A stretch of 64,000 nucleotides of DNA, taken from assembly GCA_963821025.1 (NCBI GenBank), contig CAWGCG010000004.1, positions 744,001-808,000 of the forward strand. Direction: 5' to 3'. This document shows positions 52,732-61,083 of this stretch, piece by piece. The first letter of the stretch is position 1, and every line of letters starts with the position of its first letter. Under the pieces are notes generated by a model. That model saw only the letters and a list, made by a program, of their open reading frames with translations, was not told the DNA's origin and did not search any database. Position numbers and translations under genes: made by a program. Source of the stretch: WHSW01 sp963821025. Lineage in GTDB: Bacteria > Actinomycetota > Thermoleophilia > Solirubrobacterales > 70-9.

Positions 52732-53166
52732 ATCGCACCGAAGCTGATCGGCATCAACCACGTGGCGCTCGAGGTCGGCGACCTCGATGCGGCGCTCGAG
52801 TTCTACGGTGCGATCTTCGAGTTCGAGTTGCGCGGCCGAGCGCCCGGGATGGCGTTCATCGACATGGGCGATCAGTTCATCGCCCTCTCGCAGGGGCGCG
52901 CGCAGGATCCCGATGACTCCCGGCACTTCGGCCTTGTCGTCGACGACCTCGAGGCGACCCGCGAGGCGCTCACCGACGCCGGTGCCGAGATCCTCCCCGG
53001 GCGAGGGCTCGACTTCCTCGATCCATGGGGCAATCGGATCCAGGTCGTCGACTACCGGCAGATCCAATTCACGAAGACCGCGGCGGTGCTCGCCGCGATC
53101 GGGGCCGCGGAGCTCGAGAAGACCGCGGAGGCTGAGCGCGAGTTGCGCGAGAAGGGGATCGCCTAG
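52732..53166 (+). CDS. VOC (glyoxalase) family protein
   Basis: About 144 residues if begun at ATC (52732): APKLIGINHVALEVGDLDAA. The first canonical codon, GTG at 52762, would cut the opening strand with its metal-ligand His (INHVALE). The rest is typical: ALEFYGAIFEFELRGR, GMAFIDMGDQFIALSQG, RHFGLVVDDLEATREAL and FLDPWGNRIQVVDYRQIQ. A C-terminal helix (AELEKTAEAERELREKG) is extra. It is convergent with the dehydrogenase remnant that follows. Confidence 0.8.
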   Translation: MAPKLIGINHVALEVGDLDAALEFYGAIFEFELRGRAPGMAFIDMGDQFIALSQGRAQDPDDSRHFGLVVDDLEATREALTDAGAEILPGRGLDFLDPWGNRIQVVDYRQIQFTKTAAVLAAIGAAELEKTAEAERELREKGIA

Positions 53167-53369
53167 CGGTACACCTCGGGGTTGACGCAGTGGGGCATCT
53201 CGACGGCGTCGGTGAGCAGCGCCACCAGGTCCTCCGCCTGGTGCGTTCTCGCGAGCAACTCGGCCTGCGGGGGCGGCGAGCGCTCGCCCCAGACCTCGAC
53301 CTCGTGCGTCGCGCGCAATCGGTCGAGCGCCGGACCTGGGAGCTCGCGGGTGACGAAGCAACGGGCCAT
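53163..53369 (-). pseudogene. D-2-hydroxyacid dehydrogenase remnant (internal deletion)
   Basis: A 68-codon frame: ARCFVTRELPGPALDRLRAT and QAELLARTHQAEDLVALLTD match the first 55 residues of glyoxylate/D-2-hydroxyacid reductases. It then jumps to EMPHCVNPEVYR, which resembles the C-terminal end (PHCVNPEV type) of the same family. About 250 residues with the NAD motif and catalytic Arg/Glu/His are missing, so it is a relic of an in-frame deletion. Confidence 0.6.
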
Positions 53370-53398
53370 CGGCGCCAACGCTGTCACACTCGCAGCCG

Positions 53399-54389
53399 AT
53401 GGACCTCGAGCTGCTCGACCGGACGCTCGCCGAGCGGGGCGAGCCCGCCTACCGCGCCCGCCAGGTGTGGGAATGGAGTGCACGGGGCGCCGCCTCCTAC
53501 ACCGAGATGACCAATCTGCCGCTGGCGCTGCGCGAGTCGCTCGCCGACGGCGTTCCGTTCTCGACCCTCAGCGTCGAACGGACCGCGCGCGCCGCGGATG
53601 GGACCGAGAAGGCCCTGTTCGCGACCGCCGACGGGCGACCGGTCGAGGCGGTGCTGATGCGCTACCGCGACGGCCGGCGCTCGCTCTGTCTCTCGAGCCA
53701 GTCCGGCTGCCCGCTCACCTGCAGCTTCTGCGCCACCGGCGCGATGAGCTTCGGCCGCAACCTGCAGCGCCTCCGAGATCCTCGACCAAGCGCTTCACTT
53801 CCGCCGGCTCGAGCCCGTCGACCACGCGGTCTTCATGGGGATGGGAGAGCCGCTGATGAACCTCGACAGCGTGCTCGCGGCCTGTGAACGCCTTCCCGAG
53901 ATCGGGATCGCGACCTCGCATACGACGGTCTCGACCGTCGGCTGGCTGCCGGGGATCGAGCGCCTCGCCACCGAGGGGCCGCGGGTGCGTCTGGCGCTCT
54001 CGCTGCACGCGCCCGAGGACGCGCTGCGCTCGGAGCTGATGCCGGTAAACCAGCGCTATCCGCTCGCCGACGTGCTCGCGGCCTGTCTGGCCTGGCGCGA
54101 GCAGCGCGGGCTGCGGGTCTACATCGAGTACCTGATGCTCGGCGGAGTCAACGACCGCCGCTCACAGGCCCGAGCGCTCGCCGACCTGCTGGTCCCGCGC
54201 GAAGCGTTCAAGGTCAACCTGATCCCCTACAACCCGACCGGTGGCGGGCTGCGCGGATCGGGTCAGGAGGCGATCGAGGGCTTTCGCGCCACCCTGGTCG
54301 AGCGCGGACTGCCGGCGACCGTGCGCCTGACCCGCGGGCGCGAGATCGCCGCCGCCTGCGGCCAGCTCGCCGCCTCGCGTGCATCGTGA
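53399..54389 (+). CDS. rlmN: 23S rRNA (adenine-2503-C2)-methyltransferase RlmN, one frame break
   Basis: About 329 residues. Radical-SAM enzyme with CxxxCxxC in GCPLTCSFCATG (Cys104, 108, 111). N-terminal ARQVWEWSARGAASYTEMTN and catalytic tail AAACGQLAASRAS match the family. A frame break near 53767 is explained by one extra C (CAG[C]GCC); correction restores LQASEILDQALHFRRLEPVD before VFMGMGEPLMNLD. It methylates C2 of A2503 in 23S rRNA and A37 in some tRNAs. The gene starts just after the VOC gene and the dehydrogenase remnant, both partly antisense in the gap. Confidence 0.9.
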
Positions 54390-54563
54390 GCCGAGTCACT
54401 CGACAACGAAACCACGTGCTCGCGGCTGGATCCGGGCGCGATCGCCGGTGCCGGGCGCGATTCGTTGCGATTTTGCCGCGCTTGGTTTAGAGATCACCTG
54501 GCCCGGTTAGCGTGTGCGCCATGCAGGCGCGTAGGGAGCGCCTGCGATCACGAGGGAGATTGC

Positions 54564-57500
54564 ATGGGCAAGCGGTTCGGTGGCAGGCTGTTGATCGCGA
54601 GTGTGGCGGCTGCGTTGATCGGTGGTCTGAGCCAGACCGCATCGGCGTTCGCCGCCGGTGAGGATACCGAGGGGCTTCAGATGTACGAGGCCGCGGTCAC
54701 CTCCGAGCAGTTTCAAGAGCTGCAGAGCGACGGCTTCGACGTCGTCGATCCCGAGCCGGTTGCCGGCGGAGTCTCGGTCGACCTGGTGCTCTCGCCCAGC
54801 GAGAGGGCCGCAGTCGCTCGTCGCGGGATCGAGCTCGAGCTCTTCCGCGACGCCCGTGGGTTCACCGCTCGCCAGCTCGCCGCCCGCCAGGCCGCCGGCG
54901 GCTACAACGTCTGGCGCGAATACGACGGCAGCGACGGACTGCGCCAGTACCTGACCGACTTCGTCGCCGCACACGAGAAGGTGGCGAAGCTGGTCGTCAT
55001 CGGTCAGACCACCCAGGGGCGCGAGATCGTCGCCGTGAGGATCACCAAGGAGGTCGGCGGCAAGGGCAAGAAGGCGCGCAAGGCGCGGGCCAAGCTCAAG
55101 GCGCGGCCCTCCGTTCTCTACCAGGGCACCACCCACGCCCGCGAGTGGATCTCGACCGAGGTCACCCGCCGGCTGATGGAGCACTTCGCCGGCAGCTCGC
55201 CCGACGCCAAGCGGCTGCGCAAGCACCGCCAGATGTGGTTCTTGCCGGTGGTCAACCCGGACGGCTATCAGTACACCTTCGACACCGAGCGGCTGTGGCG
55301 CAAGAACCTGCGCGACAACGACGGTGACGGCGAGATCACCAACCTCGACGGCGTCGACCTGAACCGCAACTACCCCGACCATTGGGGCTATGACAACGAG
55401 GGCTCCGAGCCCGAGATCTCGTCCGAGACCTACCGCGGTCCCTCGGCCGCCTCGGAGCCCGAGACCCAGGCCAACATCGCCTTCGTGCAGAAGATCGACC
55501 CGGTGATGGCGCTCAGCTATCACTCCTACGGGCCGCTGCTGCTCTACCCGGAGGGCTGGCAGGTGCAGACGCCCGCCCGCGACCTTCCGGTCTACCTGGC
55601 GCTGACCGGCAACGACGCCAACCCGGCGGTCGAGGGCTTCGACCCCGACGTGTCGGCCGAGCTCTACACCACCAACGGCGAGTTCACCGACTGGGCACAG
55701 GGCTCGAACGATGTGCTCGCCTGGACCCCCGAGCTCGAGGAGGGCCGCCCCGGCAAGGGGTTCGTCTTCCCCGACGAGGAGGCGCTGGTCCAGCGTGAGT
55801 TCGAGATCAACCTGCCGTTCGCGACCGACCTGGCGCGCTCGGCGGGCGATCCGGCGCGACCGAAGTCGCACCTCGGCAACACCACCGAGCCCTTCTACCT
55901 CGACCTCACCGACGCCGACCCGAGCTTCGCCAACAACCCGCTCGCGGACTTCCGCTTCGAGAGCTCCTACGGCGACCCGCAACCGGTCGACATCCTCGCC
56001 CGCCAGGAGCTGCGCAAGGTGAAGCTCAAGTACAAGATCAACGGCGGCGCAACCCAGAAGGTGAGGGCGCCGCGCTGGGAGGGCGGCGAGACCTTCGGCG
56101 AGGGCTATGACAACTATTACGGGGTCCGCCGCGGCGTGGTCACCGGGACCAACCCCGGCGACTCGGTCGCGGTCTGGTTCACCGGCAAGGAGAAGAAGTC
56201 GAAGAAGAAGGGCAAGGCCAGGAAGGGCAAGCGCTTCCGGGTCGTCCGCAGCGACGTCGTTCACCTACGAGGCGAAGTCCGAGTCGGGCGCCGGCACGCT
56301 GGTCATGGCGGCCGAGGACTACACCGGGATCAGCCCCAACCCGGACCCGGACCCCGGAGCCTAACTACCTGAAGTACTACACCGACGCGCTGGACGCCAA
56401 CGGGATCGATTCCGACGTCTATGACGTCGATGCGGAGGGACGAACCGCGCCCGACGCGCTCGGTGTGCTCAGCCACTACGACGCGGTGATCTGGTACACG
56501 GGCGACGATGTCGATCACCCGCGAGTCCGATCAGGTTCCGGGAACCGCGTCGCGGCTCGCCAACGATGAGATGCTCGAGGTGCGCGCGTTCATGAACGAG
56601 GGCGGAAAGCTGCTGTTCACCGGCAAGAACGCCGGGGTCCAGTACCAGGACGCCTACCTCTTCGACCCGGTCGCCAACGAGCCCTGCGACCCCAGACGAC
56701 GCACGGACACGCGTTGTCAGCTGCTCTCGAGCGACTTCCTCCAGTACTACCTGGGGGCGTATCTGTTCAACGAGGGTGCCGGCCTCATCGACCCGGCCGC
56801 AGAGCCCGGAGCCGTTACCCGTCCACGGCCTCAGCGCCCCGTTCGAGTCCCTCGACTGGGAGCTCAACGGCGGCGACGGTGCCGACAACCGGAGGACTCG
56901 GCGAACTCGTTCCTGACCACGAGCAGCCTGCTGCCGCCCGACGAGTTCCCGCAGTTCGCGAGCGAGGCGCCGGCGGAGTGGGATGACGGGGTCGCGGGCG
57001 CGTTCGAGCCGTTCGACGGCAGCAAGTACATGTACTCGAACCGCGCCAACGGCTCCTACAAGCGGCTCTCGAGGACGATCGACGTGCCGGCGGGCGGGGC
57101 GACGCTCACCTTCCAGACCTCATACGACCTGGAGGTGGACTTCGACTACATGTTCGTCGAGGCGCACACGGTCGGCGAGGACGACTGGACGACGCTTCCC
57201 GACGCCAACGGGGCGACTGACCCCGAGCCCGGCGAGGACCCCACCGGGATCAGCTGCAGCGACGGCTGGATCGAGGACCTGCACCCGTTCTTGGCCCATT
57301 ACCAGACCCTCAACGACGACGGCACCTGCTCGCCGACCGGCACCGAGGGCTCGCCTCCGGGTGAATGGAACGCGGCGACCGGGCGTTCGGGCGGCTGGCA
57401 GCCGTGGGAGATCGACCTCTCCGACTACGCCGGCGAGCAGGTCGAGCTCGCGATCACGGTCGCCAGCGATCCCGGCGTCCAGAATGTCAATGCGTTCGTC

Positions 57501-57773
57501 GACGACATCGACGTCTCCACCGGCGAGGGCACGACCTCGTTCGAGGACGATGCCGACCCGTTCGACGGCTGGCAGGTCCCGGGCGCACCGGAGGGAACGA
57601 ATACGAACCCCAACGACTGGGAGCGCACCGGCTCGCTCGGCTTCGATGAGGGCGCCGTCGTCTCGACCGACGACAGCCTCTTCTTCGGCTTCGGTTTCGA
57701 GGGGATCAGCACCGCCGCGCAGCGCAACGAGGTGCTCGGGCGGTCGATGAACTACCTGCTCGGCTCGCCCTAG
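54564..57773 (+). CDS. Secreted M14 zinc carboxypeptidase with C-terminal adhesion-type domain, multiple frame breaks
   Basis: About 1069 residues when frames are joined. Signal peptide RLLIASVAAALIGGLSQTAS. The M14 domain has the zinc ligands in YQGTTHAREWISTEVTRRLM (HxxE), substrate-site LNRNYPDHWGYDNE, third His in ALSYHSYGPLLLYPEGW, and the catalytic Glu in LAWTPELEEG. A Lys/Gly-rich stretch near 56190-56240 leads to a second part: YLKYYTDALDANGIDSDVYD, AFMNEGGKLLFTGKNAGVQ and repeated beta-sandwich units (GSYKRLSRTIDVPAGGATLT; GWQPWEIDLSDYAGEQVELA). Breaks lie near 56260, 56360, 56512, 56810 and 56890, mostly one extra base. It degrades peptides outside the cell. Confidence 0.85.
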
Positions 57774-57791
57774 CGAGCCGAGCAGGCGGGC

Positions 57792-58088
57792 TCACTCGGG
57801 GTCGTCGAGCATCTCTTCGGCCTCGATCCCCCTGCCCGCCGGCACCCGAAGGGCGATGTCGCCGCGGCCCCACTCGTCGAGTGGCCAGTCGGAGGTGAGC
57901 ACCGCATCGACGCCCTGGTCCGTGAGCGCCTGGCGGAACGCTCGCGCGGTCTCGAGCTCGGCGAAGTCGCGGACCACGTCCCAGTCGTCGTAGGCGGCGT
58001 CTCCGACCTTGAGCTCGGCGAGGCCGTCGGCATGAGGCCCGCCCCCGGCGACCTTGAACATGCGCGATATTCGATCGCCGAGGCCCAT
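57792..58088 (-). CDS. Small DUF2007-like protein
   Basis: A 98-residue protein: MGLGDRISRMFKVAGGGPHA, then VVRDFAELETARAFRQALTD, DAVLTSDWPLDEWGRGDIAL and RVPAGRGIEAEEMLDDPE. The arrangement resembles a putative signal-transducing DUF2007 fold. No partner visible. It converges with the carboxypeptidase. Confidence 0.6.
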   Translation of the reverse strand: MGLGDRISRMFKVAGGGPHADGLAELKVGDAAYDDWDVVRDFAELETARAFRQALTDQGVDAVLTSDWPLDEWGRGDIALRVPAGRGIEAEEMLDDPE

Positions 58089-58117
58089 TCGAGATCAAGC
58101 CTAGACTGCCGGGCCCG

Positions 58118-59073
58118 ATGAAGTGGAAGCGATCGAAGGGGCGCCAGGACCGCGACGTGATCGACGTCCGCGGCGCCTCTAAGTCGGGCGGGCGCGCGTC
58201 GTCGGAGCGGCGGGCTCGGTAGCGGCGGTGGGCTGCCGATCCCCGGTGGGGCCGCCGGGCTCGGCGGCACAGCCGGGGTGATCGTGCTGATCGTCGTCGT
58301 TGCGATCCAGCTCTTCGGCGGTGGCGGTGGCGGCGGCAGCGCGGGCTTCGACCTCGGGCCGGCCTTCGGCTCCGGCGTGCAGGCGCCGGGTGCCGACGAC
58401 GAGTCGCCGATCCCGCCCGGTGAGGATCCCGACCGCAAGCTGAAGGAGTTCTCCATCTACGTCTTCAACGACGCGCAGGACACCTGGGCCTCGACCTTCG
58501 GGGCCGAGGGGACGGGCTATGACCGCGCCAAGATCGTCCTCTACGACGGCGCGGTCTCCACCGAGGGCTGCGGCGGCGCCACCTCGGCGGTCGGCCCCTT
58601 CTACTGCCCCGCCGACGAGCGCGTCTATCTCGATCTCAGCTTCTATGAGGACATGAACCGCCAGCTCGGGGCGCTCCGGCGACTTCGCCTGGGCATACGT
58701 GATCGCTCACGAGGTCGGCCATCACGTCCAGAACCTGACCGGAACCAACGACGAGGTCTCTCAGCTCGAGCGCTCCAACCCCGGCGATGCGAACGAGCTC
58801 TCGGTCCGCACCGAGCTCCAGGCCGACTGCTACGCCGGGGTCTGGGCGGCGACCGTGTTCGCCGAAGGCGCCCTTCACCCGGGCGACCTCGACGAGGCCT
58901 TCACGGCCTCCGAGGCGATCGGCGATGACCGGCTCGCCGAGCAGGCCGGCCGCAGGGTCGACGCCGACAGCTTCACCCACGGCAGCTCCGAACAGCGACG
59001 GCGCTGGTTCGAAGCCGGATACGAGTCCGGCGATCCGAACGCCTGCGACACCTTCTCGGCCGACGAGCTCTAG
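58118..59073 (+). CDS. Neutral zinc metallopeptidase (YpfJ-like), two frame breaks
   Basis: About 317 residues. Start MKWKRSKGRQDRDVIDVRG; a membrane anchor VIVLIVVVAIQLFGGGG (58278 on) is reached after a break near 58205. The catalytic domain has YLDLSFYEDMNRQLGA, then after a break near 58675 AWAYVIAHEVGHHVQNLTG with the HEVGHH zinc site, ELQADCYAGVWAATVF with the downstream Glu, and RRRWFEAGYESGDPNACDTF. Both breaks are explained by one extra base, for example GCG[C]TCC. It is probably a membrane-attached peptidase. Confidence 0.83.
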
Positions 59074-59105
59074 GCGACCCGCCGCGGCCGGGATAGGATC
59101 GGCCC

Positions 59106-59543
59106 GTGGGCTTCTTCAGCCGCCGCCGCGAGCGCGAGAGCGCGATCCCCCAGTCGCAAACCGAGCCCGAGCTTGGCTCGTTCGCCGACACCGAGGGTCA
59201 GCAGGTCGTCGGCCGCCAGGTCGACGATGATCAGGTCGTCGCGGTCGAAGGGCTGAGCGGCGCCGACGGCCTCGCGATGCTCGCCCAGCTCGCGCCGATG
59301 ATCGAGAAGGCGATCGCCGAGGGCAACGCCCAGGTCTCGATCGGCGAGCCGCAGACGATCGACATGCGCGGCACCGACCTCGGCAACCAGATCCGCGAGA
59401 TCATGGCCGAGCACGGGATCGACCCCGAGGCCGCAGGCGCAGAACAGGACATCGACCCGGCCGATTACGGCGAGATGCAGAAGCGGATCCTCGCGGCACT
59501 CTCCCAAGCCGGCATCGACGCCGGCTCCAACCCTCCGAAGTAG
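59106..59543 (+). CDS. Hypothetical acidic protein
   Basis: A 145-residue protein starting at GTG (MGFFSRRRERESAIPQSQTE). A basic N-terminus is followed by acidic/Gln-rich sequence (VDDDQVVAVEGLSGADGLAM, EPQTIDMRGTDLGNQIREIM). No recognised family or signal peptide. It follows the metallopeptidase by 32 bp in the same direction, so the two may be co-transcribed. Confidence 0.6.
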   Translation: MGFFSRRRERESAIPQSQTEPELGSFADTEGQQVVGRQVDDDQVVAVEGLSGADGLAMLAQLAPMIEKAIAEGNAQVSIGEPQTIDMRGTDLGNQIREIMAEHGIDPEAAGAEQDIDPADYGEMQKRILAALSQAGIDAGSNPPK

Positions 59544-59661
59544 CCGGCTGCCGACAGCCCCGCGAGCCCAGCCAGCGAGCTGGGTAGGGAGGGGGTCGCG
59601 GGTTGTCGCAAACGCGCCACTCGCCGGGGCGCGCCGGCGTGGTTGTGGGGTTGACGACGGT

Positions 59662-60597
59662 ATGCGGCGCAAACGTGCGAGCGATGAGGCCGCGCCGGAC
59701 AGTTGGCGCGTTTCCCGAGTCTCGGTCGGCGCGATCCACGCGTTGGCCAGGCGCCAACACGGGGTCGTCAGCCGCCGGCAATTACTCGCAATGGGGATCC
59801 CGCCGCGCACCATCGACCGGCGCGCCCAGGCGCGGCGGCTCACCCCGCTGCATCGTGGCATCTATCTGGTCGGCCCGATCGTGCCGCCGTTCGCGCCGTT
59901 CATGGCCGCTGTTCTCGCCGGCGGCGACGACGCAATTCTCAGCCACGGAAGCGCCGCAGTCGTCCACCACCTCATCCCCTACCCAGCCCGGGTCGCCATG
60001 GTCGACGTGACCCTGATCGGGAGGCACGTCCGTCGCAGACCAGGCGTTCTCATACACCGCGTTCAATCCATGCCCTCCGACGAACGCACCACCCGCCACG
60101 GCATCCCGCTGACCACCGCGGCCCGTACGATCCTCGACCTTGCTGCGCAGCTGACCACTGCCGAGCTCGAGCAGACCGTCGCTCAAGCCCACCGCAGGCG
60201 GCTGAGCACCCCGAAGGCGCTCGAAGCGTTGCTCGTCCGCTACCGGGGGCGACCCGGCACGCCCGCCCTGCGCAGGATTCTCGACGGGACCCCGGCCTTC
60301 ACGCGCTCGAAGGCCGAGCGCCGGCTGCTCGAGCTGATTCGCAAAGCCGATCTGCCGCGGCCGCAGGTCAACGCGCGGATCCTCGGTTTCGAGGTCGACC
60401 TGCTGTGGCCGCATCATCGTCTCGTCGTCGAGGTCGACGGATACCCGTTCCATTCCTCGCGGCCCGACCGCCGGCGCGATCAGGCTCGCGATCGCGAGCT
60501 CGCCACTCACGGCTACACCGTCATCCGGTTCGATCCCGACGAGGTCGCGGCCCGCCCCGAGGCGACGATCGCCGCACTCGCGCGCGCTACTCGCTGA
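59662..60597 (+). CDS. AbiEi-type antitoxin/DUF559 fusion protein
   Basis: A 311-residue protein. The N-terminus carries a winged helix-turn-helix (IHALARRQHGVVSRRQLLAM) like type IV AbiEi antitoxins, followed by AbiEi-C-like strands (LTPLHRGIYLVGP, ARTILDLAAQLTTAELEQTV). The C-terminus is a DUF559 restriction-endonuclease-like fold: FEVDLLWPHHRLVVEVDGYP followed by DRELATHGYTVIRFDPDEVA. No neighbouring AbiEii toxin gene is present. It may be an orphan defence-related nuclease. It overlaps the convergent cyclophilin gene by 11 bp. Confidence 0.8.
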   Translation: MRRKRASDEAAPDSWRVSRVSVGAIHALARRQHGVVSRRQLLAMGIPPRTIDRRAQARRLTPLHRGIYLVGPIVPPFAPFMAAVLAGGDDAILSHGSAAVVHHLIPYPARVAMVDVTLIGRHVRRRPGVLIHRVQSMPSDERTTRHGIPLTTAARTILDLAAQLTTAELEQTVAQAHRRRLSTPKALEALLVRYRGRPGTPALRRILDGTPAFTRSKAERRLLELIRKADLPRPQVNARILGFEVDLLWPHHRLVVEVDGYPFHSSRPDRRRDQARDRELATHGYTVIRFDPDEVAARPEATIAALARATR

Positions 60598-61045
60598 GCT
60601 CGACCCGCTCGATCACCTGGGGCTCGACCGGGCGGTCGCCGGCGCCGGTTTCGGTGCCCTCGATCGCATCGACCGTGTCCATGCCGTCGCTGACGCGGCC
60701 GAAGACCGTGTGCTTTCCGTCGAGCCAGGGCGCCTCGCCGGTGGTGACGATGAAGAACTGTGAGCCGTTCGTGTTCGGGCCGGCGTTGGCCATCGCGAGC
60801 GCGCCGCGGACGATCTTGTTGTCGTTGAACTCGTCCTCGAAGGTGTAGCCCGGCCCGCCGGTGCCGGTGCCCTCGGGGCAGCCGCCCTGGATCATGAAGT
60901 CGGTGATCACCCGGTGGAAGGTGAGCCCGTCGTAGAAGCCGTCGGCGGCGAGCTTGCGGAAGTTCTCGACCGTCTTCGGGGCGTCTGAGTCGAAGAACTC
61001 GACCGTGATCGGGCCTGCGTTGGTTTGAAGCGTGGCTTGGGACAT
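60587..61045 (-). CDS. Peptidylprolyl isomerase (cyclophilin type)
   Basis: A 152-residue cyclophilin. MSQATLQTNAGPITVEFFDS, then GLTFHRVITDFMIQGGCPEG, GALAMANAGPNTNGSQFFIV and KHTVFGRVSDGMDTVDAIEG carry the typical active site (FHRVI, GSQFF). No signal peptide, so cytoplasmic. Divergent from the kinase gene by 38 bp. Confidence 0.95.
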   Translation of the reverse strand: MSQATLQTNAGPITVEFFDSDAPKTVENFRKLAADGFYDGLTFHRVITDFMIQGGCPEGTGTGGPGYTFEDEFNDNKIVRGALAMANAGPNTNGSQFFIVTTGEAPWLDGKHTVFGRVSDGMDTVDAIEGTETGAGDRPVEPQVIERVELSE

Positions 61046-61083
61046 GGTCGATCAGACTAGCGGGGACCTATCCTGGGTGGAGG

